A stretch of DNA of 46,825 nucleotides from contig NZ_JAAHBU010000045.1 of the NCBI RefSeq assembly GCF_010671725.1, forward strand, positions 1-46,825. The letters are read 5' to 3'. A model generated the notes under the pieces. That model was not told the origin of the DNA. It saw only the letters and a program-made list of their open reading frames with translations, and did no database searches. Position 1 is the first letter of the stretch; each line of letters starts with the position of its first letter. The stretch comes from Pseudomonas brassicae. GTDB lineage: Bacteria; Pseudomonadota; Gammaproteobacteria; Pseudomonadales; Pseudomonadaceae. Positions 25,838 through 36,723 of the stretch are shown piece by piece. The translations under genes were made by a program, and so were the position numbers.

Positions 25838-26830
25838 CTACACGCCGACAGCCTGCGGGTCACCTGGCGCTGCCAGTTCCAGCATCGCCAGCGGGTCGCC
25901 CAGCCAGCGCTCCACCAGCGGCCAGACCTGCGCCTGCGCCTGCTTGCTCACCAGCATATCGACGTGCCCGAAATTGTCGAAGCCTTCCTCGCGGCCCAGG
26001 CGCACAAAGCGTTTGTGGGCACTGCCGAGCTGCTCGAACAGCTTGCGACAGGCCCATACCGGATCCTGATGGTCACCTGCACCGGCCACCGCCAGCACCG
26101 GCACCTGCACCTCGGCAAGCCCCGCCCACCAGTCGCTCTGCTTGTCGCCAAAACGGCCAAACAAGCCGAACCAGCGCATGCTTTCCAACGCCAGGCCAAT
26201 CGGCTCGTCCTCGGGGCCGCGCTTGAGCCGTGAACCGGAAATATGCGCAAAGCGCTTGAGCAACAGGCGCCCACTCCATTCCACCGGCGGAATTTTCAAC
26301 GGCCAGTAGGTACGGCTGACCTGCGTGCCGAAAAACGCGGCGCTGGCCACCTGCTGCGGCGCCAGGTAGGCACCGCCCAGGGCGGCGGCCAGCGTGGTAC
26401 CGCCCAGCGAGTGGCCCAGCCAGTGCGGCGTACGGCCACTGACCTCACACACGAAGGCGGCAATCGCCGGCAAGTCATAACGGGCGTAGTCGGCAACGCG
26501 GTTGTGACGGTAATCGCGGTTACGCGGCGACAGCCCGTGCCCGCGCATTTCCGGGATCCACACGTCGAAGCCGGCACGCGCCAGGCTCGCCCCCAGGCCG
26601 ATGCCTCGGGGCGAAAACCAGAAGCGCCGGTTGGAGAAGCTGCCATGCAACAGAATCACCGGCGCGCCGCGCACCTCGCTCTGATCGGCCATGCCCAGCC
26701 GGGTCAGCGCGAGCTCCACGGTACGGTCGGGGCTGTTGCCGGCCTTGAGCCGGTAGACATCTTCACTGAGGTCGCCGCGCCGCTCGGCACTGAGCAGGGC
26801 AACGGGAAAAAGAGTACTGCTGCTTTGCAT
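25838..26830 (-). CDS. Alpha/beta hydrolase (esterase/lipase-like)
   Basis: A 330-residue alpha/beta hydrolase. The oxyanion-hole motif LLHGSFSNRRFW, the nucleophile elbow GHSLGG (Ser141), a candidate acid Asp in VAGAGDHQDPV and a C-terminal His in DNFGHVDMLV make a complete triad. No signal peptide is visible. The homologue in P. aeruginosa (PA1771) holds the same place between rraA and ppsA. The substrate is unknown. The start is ATG 26830 with only a weak ribosome binding site. The ppsA terminator lies ~15 bases upstream, so it probably has its own promoter or depends on readthrough. Confidence 0.85.
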   Translation of the reverse strand: MQSSSTLFPVALLSAERRGDLSEDVYRLKAGNSPDRTVELALTRLGMADQSEVRGAPVILLHGSFSNRRFWFSPRGIGLGASLARAGFDVWIPEMRGHGLSPRNRDYRHNRVADYARYDLPAIAAFVCEVSGRTPHWLGHSLGGTTLAAALGGAYLAPQQVASAAFFGTQVSRTYWPLKIPPVEWSGRLLLKRFAHISGSRLKRGPEDEPIGLALESMRWFGLFGRFGDKQSDWWAGLAEVQVPVLAVAGAGDHQDPVWACRKLFEQLGSAHKRFVRLGREEGFDNFGHVDMLVSKQAQAQVWPLVERWLGDPLAMLELAAPGDPQAVGV

Positions 26831-26843
26831 AGTCTACTTGCAC

Positions 26844-26877
26844 AAAAAAGGGCGAGCCCATCACTGGATCACGCCCT
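26844..26877 (-). terminator. Terminator downstream of ppsA
   Basis: On the minus strand AGGGCG and CGCCCT pair (26872-26877 with 26849-26854) around a 17-base loop, followed by TTTTTT. It lies between ppsA and the hydrolase gene. Confidence 0.6.
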
Positions 26878-26938
26878 GAAAAGACCGAAGGAATGGCCGC
26901 GCGACGCCTCCTGGCGGCGGCCACTCCCCTCTAACGCA

Positions 26939-29313
26939 TCAGGCCGGGGCCTGGCCTTCAGCCAGGAAGAACCAGGTTTCCAGCACCGAGTCGGGGTTCA
27001 ACGAGACGCTCTCGATACCCTGCTCCATCAGCCACTTGGCCAGGTCCGGATGATCGGACGGGCCCTGGCCGCAGATACCGATGTACTTGCCGGCCTTGTT
27101 GCAGGCCTGAATGGCGTTGGCCAGCAGCTTCTTCACCGCCGGATTTCGCTCGTCGAACAGGTGCGCGATGATCCCCGAGTCGCGGTCCAGGCCCAGGGTC
27201 AGCTGGGTCAGGTCGTTGGAGCCGATGGAGAAACCGTCGAAGTACTCGAGGAACTCCTCGGCCAGGATCGCGTTGGACGGCAACTCGCACATCATGATCA
27301 CGCGCAGGCCGTTGACGCCACGGCCCAGGCCGTTTTCGGCCAGCAGGTCGACCACCTGGCTGGCTTCGCCCAGGGTACGCACGAACGGCACCATGATCTC
27401 GACGTTGGTCAGGCCCATTTCATCGCGCACACGCTTGAGTGCACGGCACTCCAGCTCGAAGCAGTCGCGGAACGACTCGCTGATGTAACGCGACGCACCA
27501 CGGAAGCCCAGCATCGGGTTTTCTTCTTCCGGCTCGTAGAGCTTGCCGCCGATCAGGTTGGCGTATTCGTTGGACTTGAAGTCCGACAGGCGCACGATGA
27601 CCTTTTTTGGCCAGAACGCGGCGGCCAGGGTGCTGATGCCCTCGACCAGCTTCTCGACGTAGAAGCCGACCGGGTCACTGTAGCCGGCGATGCGCTTGTC
27701 GACACTGTCCTTGAGCTCGGCCGGCAGGCCGGCGTAGTTGAGCAGCGCCTTGGGATGCACGCCGATCATGCGGTTGATGATGAACTCCAGGCGCGCCAGG
27801 CCGACACCGGCGTTGGGCAACTGGGCAAAATCGAATGCACGGTCGGGGTTGCCGACGTTCATCATGATCTTGAACGGCAGGTCGGGCATGGCATCGACCG
27901 AGTTCTGGCGGATGTCGAAGCCCAGTTCGCCTTCGAAGATAAAGCCGGTGTCGCCTTCGGCACACGACACGGTCACGCCCTGGCCATCCTTGAGCAGCTG
28001 GGTGGCGTTGCCGCAACCGACCACTGCCGGGATACCCAGTTCACGCGCGATGATCGCGGCGTGGCAGGTGCGCCCGCCACGGTTGGTGACAATGGCGCTG
28101 GCGCGCTTCATCACCGGCTCCCAGTCGGGGTCGGTCATGTCCGACACCAGCACGTCGCCGGGCTGGACCTTGTCCATCTCCGACACGTCCTTGATGATGC
28201 GGACCTTGCCGGCACCGATGCGTTGGCCGATGGCACGGCCTTCCACCAGCACGGTGCCGGTTTCCTTGAGCAGGTAGCGCTCCATCACGTTGCCTGGGCA
28301 CGGCTCTTCACGGTCTCGGGGCGCGCCTGCACGATGTACAGCTTGCCGTCGTCACCGTCCTTGGCCCACTCGATGTCCATCGGGCACTTGTAGTGCTGCT
28401 CGATGATCATCGCCTGCTTGGCCAACTCGCTGACCTCTTCGTCGCTCAGGCAGAAACGGGTGCGGTCAGCCTTGTCGACATCGACGGTCTTGACCGAGCG
28501 ACCGGCCTTGGCCTCGTCGCCGTAGATCATCTTGATGGCCTTGCTGCCCAGGTTGCGGCGCAGGATGGCCGGGCGCCCGGCGTTCAGGGTGCCCTTGTGC
28601 ACGTAGAATTCGTCGGGGTTGACCGCACCCTGCACCACGGTTTCGCCCAGGCCGTAGGCGCCGGTGATGAACACCACGTCACGAAAGCCCGACTCGGTGT
28701 CGAGGGTGAACATCACGCCCGCGGTACCGGTTTCGGAACGCACCATGCGCTGCACGCCGGCCGACAGGGCGACCAGCTTGTGGTCGAAGCCCTGGTGCAC
28801 GCGGTAGGAGATGGCACGGTCGTTGAACAGCGAGGCGAATACTTCCTTGGCCGCGCGGATCACGTTTTCCACACCGCGAATGTTCAGGAACGTTTCCTGC
28901 TGGCCGGCGAACGAGGCGTCGGGCAGGTCTTCGGCGGTGGCCGAGGAGCGCACGGCGACGGCCATGTTCGGGTTGCCCTGGGACATCTCGGCGAAGGCGG
29001 TACGGATTTCGGCGTTCAGGCGCTCGGGGAATTCGGCTTCCATGATCCACTGGCGGATCTGCGCGCCGGTGCGCGCCAGGGCGTTGACGTCATCGACATC
29101 CAGCGCGTCCAGCGCGGCGTGGATCTGGGCGTTCAGGCCACTTTGCTCGAGAAAGTCACGGTACGCCTGAGCCGTAGTGGCAAAGCCGCCGGGGACCGAT
29201 ACACCGGCACCCGCGAGGTTACTGATCATCTCGCCGAGGGATGCGTTCTTGCCCCCCACATGCTCCACATCATGGACGCCGAGCTTATCGAGGGAAACTA
29301 CGTACTCTACCAA
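26939..29313 (-). CDS. ppsA: Phosphoenolpyruvate synthase (frameshifted in this sequence)
   Basis: Converts pyruvate + ATP + water to PEP + AMP + phosphate for growth on C3 and C2 compounds. The N-terminal nucleotide-binding half ([31 protein letters not shown]) is followed by the mobile phospho-histidine domain with His418 in [14 protein letters not shown], then the PEP/pyruvate barrel ([42 protein letters not shown]). The frame breaks at about 28303: one base restored (CAGG-CAACG to CAGGGCAACG on the coding strand) joins ETVKSRAQ to [10 protein letters not shown] use TTG 29313, 6-8 bases behind GGAGAG, starting [12 protein letters not shown]; this gives 791 residues, the family length. It is divergent from its modifier gene ppsR. 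Confidence 0.93.
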
Positions 29314-29490
29314 GGTGATCTCTCCACTAACTGTGTTGGAAAAGCTCATGACGCCGGTGGGTTCACGGTGACCGTACCGGGCGTTTGTGGCCTGGACCTG
29401 GAAAATAAGTGAGAATGCCGACCAGGGATGTTCGGCAAACCGAACGTATCATATCCAAGAATCGTCACCAGCTTAAGGCCCAAGGCGCAA

Positions 29491-30309
29491 ATGAAACGAT
29501 CTGCTTTCTTTATTTCCGACGGCACCGGCATCACGGCCGAGACGCTGGGACAGAGCCTGTTGGCGCAATTCGAAAACATCGGGTTCAACAAGTTCACGCG
29601 ACCGTACATCGACACCGTGGACAAAGCGCGCACCATGGTACAGCAAATCAATGCGGCGGCAGAACGTGACGGGGTGCGCCCCATCATCTTCGACACCATC
29701 GTCAATCAGGACATCCGCGAGATCCTGGCCACCTCCAACGGCTTCATGATCGATATCTTCTCGACCTTCCTGGCACCGCTGGAGCAGGAGCTGACCGCGC
29801 ATTCGTCGTACTCGGTGGGCAAGTCGCACTCGATTGGCGGCAACTCCAACTACATGGAGCGCATCGAGGCGGTGAACTTCGCGCTGGACAACGACGACGG
29901 CGCCCGCACCCACTACTACGACAAGGCCGACCTGATCCTGGTGGGTGTGTCGCGCTGTGGCAAAACTCCGACGTGCCTGTACATGGCCATGCAGTTCGGC
30001 ATCCGCGCGGCCAATTACCCGCTGACCGAGGACGACATGGAGCGCCTGCAGTTGCCGCAGGCGCTGAAGAACCACCAGCACAAGCTGTTCGGCCTGACCA
30101 TCGACCCGGACCGCCTGACTGCCATTCGCCACGAGCGCAAGCCCAACAGCCGCTACGCCAGCTTCGCCCAGTGCGAGTTCGAAGTGCGCGAGGTGGAGAA
30201 CCTGTTCCGACGCGAGAACATTCCCAACATCAATTCCACGCATTTTTCGGTGGAGGAGATTTCCGCCAAGATCCTGGTAGAGAAAGGCGTGGAGCGGCGG
30301 TTCAAGTAA
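29491..30309 (+). CDS. ppsR: PEP synthase regulatory protein (bifunctional kinase/pyrophosphorylase, DUF299)
   Basis: A 272-residue enzyme that inactivates PEP synthase by ADP-dependent phosphorylation of a Thr beside the active-site His, and reactivates it by phosphate-dependent removal. Motifs: [15 protein letters not shown] at the N-terminus, the P-loop GVSRCGKT (152-159), and the DUF299 segments [20 protein letters not shown] and [20 protein letters not shown]. The frame is open to 29428, but MKRSAFF at ATG 29491 is the family start. It is divergent from ppsA with ~177 bases between, which must hold both promoters. Confidence 0.95.
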   Translation: MKRSAFFISDGTGITAETLGQSLLAQFENIGFNKFTRPYIDTVDKARTMVQQINAAAERDGVRPIIFDTIVNQDIREILATSNGFMIDIFSTFLAPLEQELTAHSSYSVGKSHSIGGNSNYMERIEAVNFALDNDDGARTHYYDKADLILVGVSRCGKTPTCLYMAMQFGIRAANYPLTEDDMERLQLPQALKNHQHKLFGLTIDPDRLTAIRHERKPNSRYASFAQCEFEVREVENLFRRENIPNINSTHFSVEEISAKILVEKGVERRFK

Positions 30310-30310
30310 G

Positions 30311-30360
30311 CTGCCGGGGCCTGCCCGGCAGGAGCCAGCCTCACCGGCGAAAAGGCCAGG
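30311..30360 (+). repeat. Hairpin and degenerate REP-like sequence after ppsR
   Basis: A perfect 8-bp stem (30311-30318 with 30324-30331, loop GCCTG) is followed by GGAGCCAGCC, CACCGGCGAA and AAGGCC. This resembles the arm order of putida-type REP elements with several mismatches. It is single and imperfect. Confidence 0.4.
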
Positions 30361-30369
30361 CCTGCAAAA

Positions 30370-30402
30370 AACAAAGCCCCGGCAAAGGCCGGGGCTTTGT
30401 TT
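30370..30402. terminator. Bidirectional terminator between ppsR and gdhB
   Basis: AACAAAGCCCCGGC-AAA-GGCCGGGGCTTTGTTT: a near-perfect long stem with A and T runs at either end, placed between two convergent genes. Confidence 0.88.
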
Positions 30403-30415
30403 ACCTAGTGCACAC

Positions 30416-33400
30416 TCAGGACGGTACCACCGTCGCCTGGCCGCTCATCGCCAGGTCCACCAGCTCCCGGTTGGCCACGGCATACATGGCGTAATCGGTA
30501 CCCGTCGCCGCGCGCAGCTCGTCGAGCATCGCACGCCAGCGCTCCACCATCACACGGTGCTGCTCCACCCACAACGTCACCCGAGCATCCATGTCTGCCG
30601 GCGCATCGGCCATCTGCAATACCGAGATCGTGATGGCCCGCTGCTGCAGGTCGATGTCGTCACGGAACGCTTCACGCGCCAGTGCCTGCCAGTTGTTTTC
30701 CACCGGCAGGTTGCTGATTCCTGCAGGTACCAGGTCAGGTCCAGCGCGCTGCCCACGGCGAAGAACGCCTTGGCCACTTCGGCAGGGTCCTGGCCAGTCA
30801 CATCCGACGCCTCGATGATCGGCAACAGGGTGTACAGGTGCGTAGTGCCCGCCACCATGCGCGCCAGCAACTCCGGCACGCCGGCTTCGACGAAACCCTG
30901 GTAGCGGGTCATCCAGCGCTCGCGGGTCGGCCCTTCGAGCAACTCGTCGAGCTTGAGGCCCAACGCCGCGATCTTCGGCCCGAAATGCGCCACGTCACGC
31001 CCCGCGTCCTGCTCGTTGCGACGGCTGCGCAGGAACCAGCGCGTGGCCCGACGGCCCAGGCGCATCAGCTCGTCCATCAGGGTCAGCTGCACGTCAGCCG
31101 GCACTTGGTAGTCCAGCGCCTCGATCTGACGGAACCAGTGCGGCAGGTGGAAGATGTCACGCACGATCACATAGGCCCCGGCCACGTTCGCCGGGCTCAT
31201 GCCCGTGGACTCCTTGAGCCGCTGCACGAAGGTGATGCCCATGTTGTTGACCAGGTCGTTGGCGATCTGGGTGCTGACGATCTCGCGCTTGAGACGGTGA
31301 CGGCGCATGGCCTCGGCGAACTTGCTCACCAGCGACGGCGGGAACGCGGTCTCCATGTCGCGGGTCAGGTAGTCATCGTCCGGCACCAGCGACTTGAGCA
31401 AGGCTTCCTTGAGGTCGATCTTGCTGTACGAGATCAGTACCGACAGCTCGGCGCGGGTCAGCCCCTGGTTGGCGGCAATGCGCTCGGCCAGTTGCTCTTC
31501 GGAAGGCAGGAACTCGATGGCGCGGTCCAACTTGCCACGGCTTTCCAGGTCGGCCATCAGGCGCTTGTACTCGGCAATCCGCTCGCGGGCCCGGCGTGCG
31601 GCCAGCGACAGCGCCTGGGTCTGCTTGTAGTTGTTGCCCAGCACCAGGCCCGAGACTTCCTCGGTCATGCTGCCCAGCAGCTGGTTGCGCTGCTTCTCGG
31701 TCATGTCGCCGGCCTGCACCACTTCATTGAGCAGGATCTTGATGTTGACCTCGTGGTCGGAGCAGTCCACGCCACCGGCGTTGTCGATGAAGTCGGTATT
31801 GGTGGCGCCGCCGTTCAGGCCGAACTCGACACGGCCCAGTTGGGTCATGCCCAGGTTGCCGCCCTCGCCCACCACCTTGCAGCGCAGCTCGTTGCCGTCC
31901 ACGCGCAGGGCGTCGTTGGCCTTGTCGCCGACATCGGCATGGCTCTCTTCGCTGGACTTGACGTAGGTGCCGATACCGCCGTTCCACAGCAGGTCGACCG
32001 GCGCCTTGAGCAATGCATTGAGCAGCTCGGTCGGGGTCAACTTGTCGGCTTCGATGGCGAAGCGTTCCTTCATCTGCGGGCTGATGGCAATGCTCTTGGC
32101 ACTGCGCGAGAAGATCCCGCCGCCCTCGGACATGAGGCTGGTGTCGTAATCGCTCCACGCCGAGCGCGGCAGGTCGAACAGGCGCTGGCGCTCGGCGAAG
32201 CTGCTGGCCGGCTCCGGGTTCGGGTCGATGAAGATATGCAGGTGGTTGAACGCCGCCACCAGTTGCAGCTTGTCGGACATCAGCAGGCCGTTGCCGAACA
32301 CGTCGCCGGCCATGTCGCCCACGCCGACCACGGTGATCGGGTCTTGCTGCACGTTGATGCCGCGTTCGCGGAAGTGACGCTGCACGCCGACCCAGGCGCC
32401 ACGGGCGGTAATGCCCATCTTCTTGTGGTCGTAGCCGGCCGAGCCGCCGGAGGCAAAGGCGTCGCCCAGCCAGAAGCCGTAATCGATGGCGATGCCGTTG
32501 GCGATGTCGGAGAAGGTCGCGGTGCCCTTGTCGGCCGCCACCACCAGGTACGGGTCGTCATCGTCGTGACGCACCACATTGACCGGCGGCACCAGGGCGC
32601 CGTCCTTGAGGTTGTCGGTGATGTCCAGCAGGCCGGAAATGAAGATCCGGTAGCAGGCGATGCCTTCGGCCTGGATATCGTCACGGCTGCCGCCCAGGGG
32701 CAGGCGACGCGGCAGGAAACCGCCCTTGGCGCCCACCGGCACGATCACCGAGTTCTTCACCTGCTGCGCCTTTACCAGGCCCAGCACTTCGGTGCGGAAG
32801 TCTTCCTCGCGATCCGACCAGCGCAAACCGCCGCGCGCCACGTTGCCGAAGCGCAGGTGCACACCCTCGACCCGTGGCGAATACACGAAGATCTCGAACT
32901 TGGGCACCGGCTTGGGCAGCTCGGGGATCAGCCTGGGGTTGAACTTGAAGCTGAAGTACGACTTGGCCTGGCCATTGGCGTCGGTCTGGTAGAAGTTGGT
33001 GCGCAGGGTGGCCTTGATCAGGTCCAGGTAGCGCCGCAGGATGCGGTCTTCGTTCAGCACCTGCACGTCGTCCAGCGCGGTCAGGATGGCCTGCTCCAGG
33101 CGTGCTGCTTGTCGTCCAGGTCGTCACCGGCCAGCTTGCGCGCCAGGTAGAAACGCGTCTTGAACAGGCGGGTCAGCTCGCGGGCGATGTCGGTGTGGTT
33201 GTTCAGCGTGCTGGCGATGTAGCCCAGGTCGAAGCCCAGGCGGATCTGCTTGAGGTAGCGCGCATAGGCTCGCAGCAGCGCCACGTCGCGCCACGGCAGG
33301 CCGGCGGTCAGCACCAGGCGGTTGAACGCATCGTTTTCGGCATCGCCGTTGACGATGTGCACGAACGCGTCCTGCAGGGTGTCGTTGAGCTGCTGGATAT

Positions 33401-35279
33401 CCAGGTTCAGGCCTTCGCTGTAGGTGAAGGCAAAATCATGAATCCAGAACTCGCGGCCATTGCTGTGGCGCAGGCGATACGGGAACTCGCCCAGCACGCG
33501 CAGGCCGAGGTTCTCCAGGATCGGCAGCACGTCCGACAGCGCCAGTGGCGTATCGGCGTGGTACAGCTTGCAGTGCAGTTGCTGTTTGCCAGCCTGGGTC
33601 AGCGGCTGGTAGAAGCTCATCACCAGCGGCTTGCGCTCGGACAGGGTGAGCAGGTGCTGCATGTCGACCACCGCCGAATGCGCGGCAAAGCGCTCGCGAT
33701 AGCCGGCCGGGAAGCCTTTGGGGAAGTCGGCCAGCACATTGGTGCCCTGGGCTTCGCCGAAGCTTTCGACGGTCAGGCTGGCGTAGTCGTCCTGCCACGA
33801 ACGGCAGGCCTGGATCACTTCGTTTTCCAGTTGCTGCGGGTCGATGTCGATGCGGTTTTTCGGGTCGACGCGCAAGATCAGTTGCACGCGCGCCAGCACC
33901 GACTCGGAGAAGAACGTCCAGAACTCGCAATCGCTGGCCTTCAGGCGCTCCATCAGGACCTGCTGGATCTTCTGGCGCACTTCGGTGGAGTAGATGTCAC
34001 GCGGCACGTAGGCCAGGCAGTAGCAGAAGCGGCCGTAGGGGTCCTTGCGCAGGAACACGCGGATCTTGTTGCGTTCCTGGATCTGCACGATCGACATCAC
34101 GGTGCTGAACAGTTCGTCGACCGGGGTCTGGAACAGGTCGTCACGCGGCAGCACTTCGAGTACCTGGGCCAGCTCCTTGCCCAGGTGGGCCTTGGCATCG
34201 AACCCGGAGCGGCGCTCGACTTCAGCCACCTTGCCGCGGATGTACGGGATCTCGCGCACGCTCTCGCCGTACACCGACGAGGTGTACAGGCCCATGAAGC
34301 GGCATTCCTTGATGACGTTGCCGTCGGCGTCCAGCTGGCGGATCGACACGTAGTCGGGGTACGCCGGGCGATGCACGCGGCTCGGGTGTGCGGCCTTGGC
34401 AAACGACAGCAGCAACGGCTCGTTCAGGTAGTTGACCGCGTAGTCTTCGATGCGCAGGTCGTCGCTACTCAGGCCGGCGCGCAGCAGGCGGGTCAGGCCC
34501 AGGAAGGACTGCTCGTCATACACCAGCTGGCCGCCCTCGGCGTCAGCCTTGACCACGAACTCCTCGTAGCCGAGGAAGGTGAAGTGATTGCCCACCACCC
34601 ATTGCAGGAAACTCTTGACCTCTTCCTTCTCGGCGGCAGCCGGGGCGTAGGCCGTGGCGTCGATCAGGTCGAGCAGCTCGCGCACCTTGGCCTTCATCGG
34701 CTCGAAATCGGCCACGGCCACACGCACTTCGGCCAGCACCTGCTCCAGCTCGCGGGCCAGCAGGTTGAGCTCGGCAGCGTTGGCGCAGCGGTCGATCTCC
34801 AGGTACATCAGCGACTCTTGCAGCACGCCGTCGCCCTGGGTGCCCTTGGGCAGGATCTCCAGCAGCTCGCCCTTGGCCCCGCGACGTACGCTGAGCACGG
34901 TGGTCTGCAAGGTGTGGATGCTATAGCCGCGGCGGTTGAGCTCGGTACGCACCGAGTCGACCAGAAACGGCAGGTCATGGTGCAGGACTTCCACGGCGGT
35001 GTGGGTCGACTGCCAGCCATGGCGTTCGTAATCGGGGTTGTAGACACGAACCTGGGGTTCGCGATGGTCGAAGCGCTCGATGATGCGCCAGGCCGAGAGT
35101 GTGCAACCGGCCAGGTCGGAAAGGCGACGCTGGGTCAGTTCGTCCAGAGAGATGATGCCAAAGAACTGCTCGGCGAACAGCGCCACTTGTGGCAGTGCCT
35201 GTTCGCCGATGTGCTGCGCCAGGGCCGCCTGCAGTTGATGCTGGAAGTCGGCTTTGCTGGCTGCGGTGAAAAACGCCAT
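30416..35279 (-). CDS. gdhB: NAD-specific glutamate dehydrogenase, large 180-kDa type (two frameshifts in this sequence)
   Basis: Catabolic enzyme turning glutamate into 2-oxoglutarate and ammonia with NAD+. It starts MAFFTAASKADFQHQLQ at ATG 35279, with GGAG 8 bases ahead on the minus strand. The N-terminal ~800 residues form the regulatory region of this family; the catalytic region holds GNVARGGLRWSDREEDFRTE, VPVGAKGGFLPR, VGDMAGDVFGNGLL and WNGGIGTYVK. Two -1 breaks occur: at about 33104 (joining DDLDDKQ to ARLEQ or QRLEQ and then AILTALDDVQVLNEDRIL) and at about 30718 (GAATC to GAAATC on the coding strand, joining WYLQE to ISNLPVENNWQ). With both repaired the protein has ~1621 residues, matching this class. 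Neighbours suggest a carbon/nitrogen link but no operon. Confidence 0.92.
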
Positions 35280-35585
35280 CTGTGGTACTCCGCTTGGGCT
35301 TGTTATTGAATGAAGCGTCGCGCACATCCGCCATGCTCGGATCAACCATAGCCAACCCCGTACGCGGTGTCGTCCGGTTGTCCATCGACAGGGCAGCTTA
35401 ACGACTGGCCGGTCACCCCTGCTTGCGATGCTGCGACATATTCGGTCAATCAGAGGCAGGCGGCGATTTATCCACGGGCTGAAGACTGGCACACTCGCGT
35501 TTCAACTTTTCAATCACCGAGCCACCCCATGCAACTGACCACCGCCCTGCTCTTCGCCACCCCTTGCGATGATGAAGAAGACAAC
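35280..35585. other. Intergenic region between gdhB and the small hypothetical gene
   Basis: It should carry the divergent promoters for gdhB (minus) and the gene at 35586 (plus). An in-frame ATG at 35529 could extend the downstream protein by 19 residues. I see no strong hairpin, repeat or other gene. Confidence 0.5.
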
Positions 35586-35882
35586 ATGGCCACCCTGTGC
35601 TGCCACAGCGACAAGGGCCAGATGTTCCTCATGACCCGCTACCCCGACGAAGACACGGTGGACATCACCCTGGACGACGAACCGGGCACGCTCGACGGCC
35701 TCAAGGTCACCTTGAGTGCCAAGCGCCTGCTGATCGAAGTCGCACCGGGCGATGCCGACGTGCTCAACGGCGACGACCACCTCGAGATTATCCTCGGCAC
35801 CGACGGCACCGACCTGGCCGAAGTCGAGCAAACCCTGCAGAACATTCTCAAAGGCACCGGTACCTACGTCAGCGAGCTTTGA
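35586..35882 (+). CDS. Conserved small acidic protein of unknown function
   Basis: I do not recognise a domain. The protein is 98 residues from ATG 35586 (MATLCCHSDKGQMFLMTRYP), strongly acidic (EDTVDITLDDEPG, DADVLNGDDHLEI), with a C-terminal LAEVEQTLQNILKGTGTY helix, no signal peptide and no membrane segment. AAGAAG, 7 bases ahead, may serve as ribosome binding site. ATG 35529 (MQLTTALLFATPCDDEEDN) is an alternative start. The next gene begins 17 bases after its stop with a good ribosome binding site, so the two are probably one operon. Typical G+C at third codon positions and the operon spacing support a real gene. Confidence 0.65.
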   Translation: MATLCCHSDKGQMFLMTRYPDEDTVDITLDDEPGTLDGLKVTLSAKRLLIEVAPGDADVLNGDDHLEIILGTDGTDLAEVEQTLQNILKGTGTYVSEL

Positions 35883-35899
35883 CCCCTCAAGGAGCCCCC

Positions 35900-36649
35900 A
35901 TGCCCCAACCGATCTTCGACGCCCACTGCCACATCATCGACCCGCGTTTCCCCTTGGTGGCCAACGACGGCTACCTGCCAGATGCCTTCAGTGCCGACGA
36001 CTACGTGGCGGCCGTCGAGCCACTGGGCATTTGCAGCGGCGCGGTGGTCTCCGGCTCGTTCCAGGCCTTCGACCAGGGTTACCTGCTGGCAGCCCTGAAA
36101 CAGCTGGGGCCCGACTACGTCGGTGTGACCCAGGTGCCGGCCAGCATCGGCGATACCGAGCTGCTCGAGCTGAATGCCGCGGGCGTACGTGCCGTACGCT
36201 TCAACCTCAAGCGCGGCGGCTCGGAGCACGCCGACCAGCTCGAACGCATGGCCAAGCGTGTTTTCGAACTGGCCGGCTGGCACGTCGAGCTGTACGTCGA
36301 CTCGCGTGAGCTGGGCGAGCTGACCACACTGCTGCGCCGCCTGCCCGCAGCCAGCATCGACCACCTGGGGCTGAGCCGTGACGGCTTGCCGACCCTGCTG
36401 CGCCTGGCCGAAGCGGGCGTGCACATCAAGGCCTGCGGCTTCGGCCGGGTCGACTTCGACGTGGTGCCCGCCCTGCGCGACATCGATGCGGCCAACCCGC
36501 ACGCCTTAATGTTCGGCAGCGACGTGCCCTCCACCCGCGCACCACGCCCGTTCGCCCCCACCGACATCGACCTGATCGGCGAAGCCCTCGACAGCGACGG
36601 GCTGCAACGTGCCCTGTGGCGCAACGCGCGGGCGTTCTATCGGCTGTGA
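35900..36649 (+). CDS. Amidohydrolase-2 family metal-dependent hydrolase
   Basis: A 249-residue TIM-barrel hydrolase of the amidohydrolase-2 (ACMSD/2-pyrone-4,6-dicarboxylate lactonase-like) family. Visible are the N-terminal metal-binding HxH (His9, His11) in IFDAHCHIID, the strand VRAVRFNLKRGG, a YVD strand where the family often has a metal-site His, SIDHLGLSRDG, and the late-barrel Asp in FGSDVPSTRAPRP. The substrate may be a lactone or a carboxylated ring compound; this cannot be fixed from sequence. The ribosome binding site is AAGGAG, about 6 bases ahead. It lies upstream of an LhgR-like regulator, so a role near dicarboxylate metabolism is possible but unproven. Confidence 0.8.
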   Translation: MPQPIFDAHCHIIDPRFPLVANDGYLPDAFSADDYVAAVEPLGICSGAVVSGSFQAFDQGYLLAALKQLGPDYVGVTQVPASIGDTELLELNAAGVRAVRFNLKRGGSEHADQLERMAKRVFELAGWHVELYVDSRELGELTTLLRRLPAASIDHLGLSRDGLPTLLRLAEAGVHIKACGFGRVDFDVVPALRDIDAANPHALMFGSDVPSTRAPRPFAPTDIDLIGEALDSDGLQRALWRNARAFYRL

Positions 36650-36688
36650 AGCCTTGGGCATTCTTGACAAGGTACGCCCGCGCGGGCA

Positions 36689-36699
36689 TTGTCTGACAA
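36689..36699. promoter_or_regulatory. GntR-type operator in front of the lhgR-like gene
   Basis: TTGTC-T-GACAA is a perfect 5+5 palindrome 25 bases before the regulator start. A TTGACA (36664-36669) lies 17 bases ahead of a weak -10 that the palindrome overlaps. The same core with its flank, GTCTGACAACCTGA, recurs before lhgO, pointing to autoregulation. Confidence 0.65.
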
Positions 36700-36723
36700 C
36701 CTGACTTGCGAGCCTTACCTTTC

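Noticed and set aside
30838..35309. Very long plus-strand frames (770 and 735 codons) opposite gdhB
   Set aside because: Antisense shadows; the minus strand encodes the full NAD-glutamate dehydrogenase once two bases are restored.
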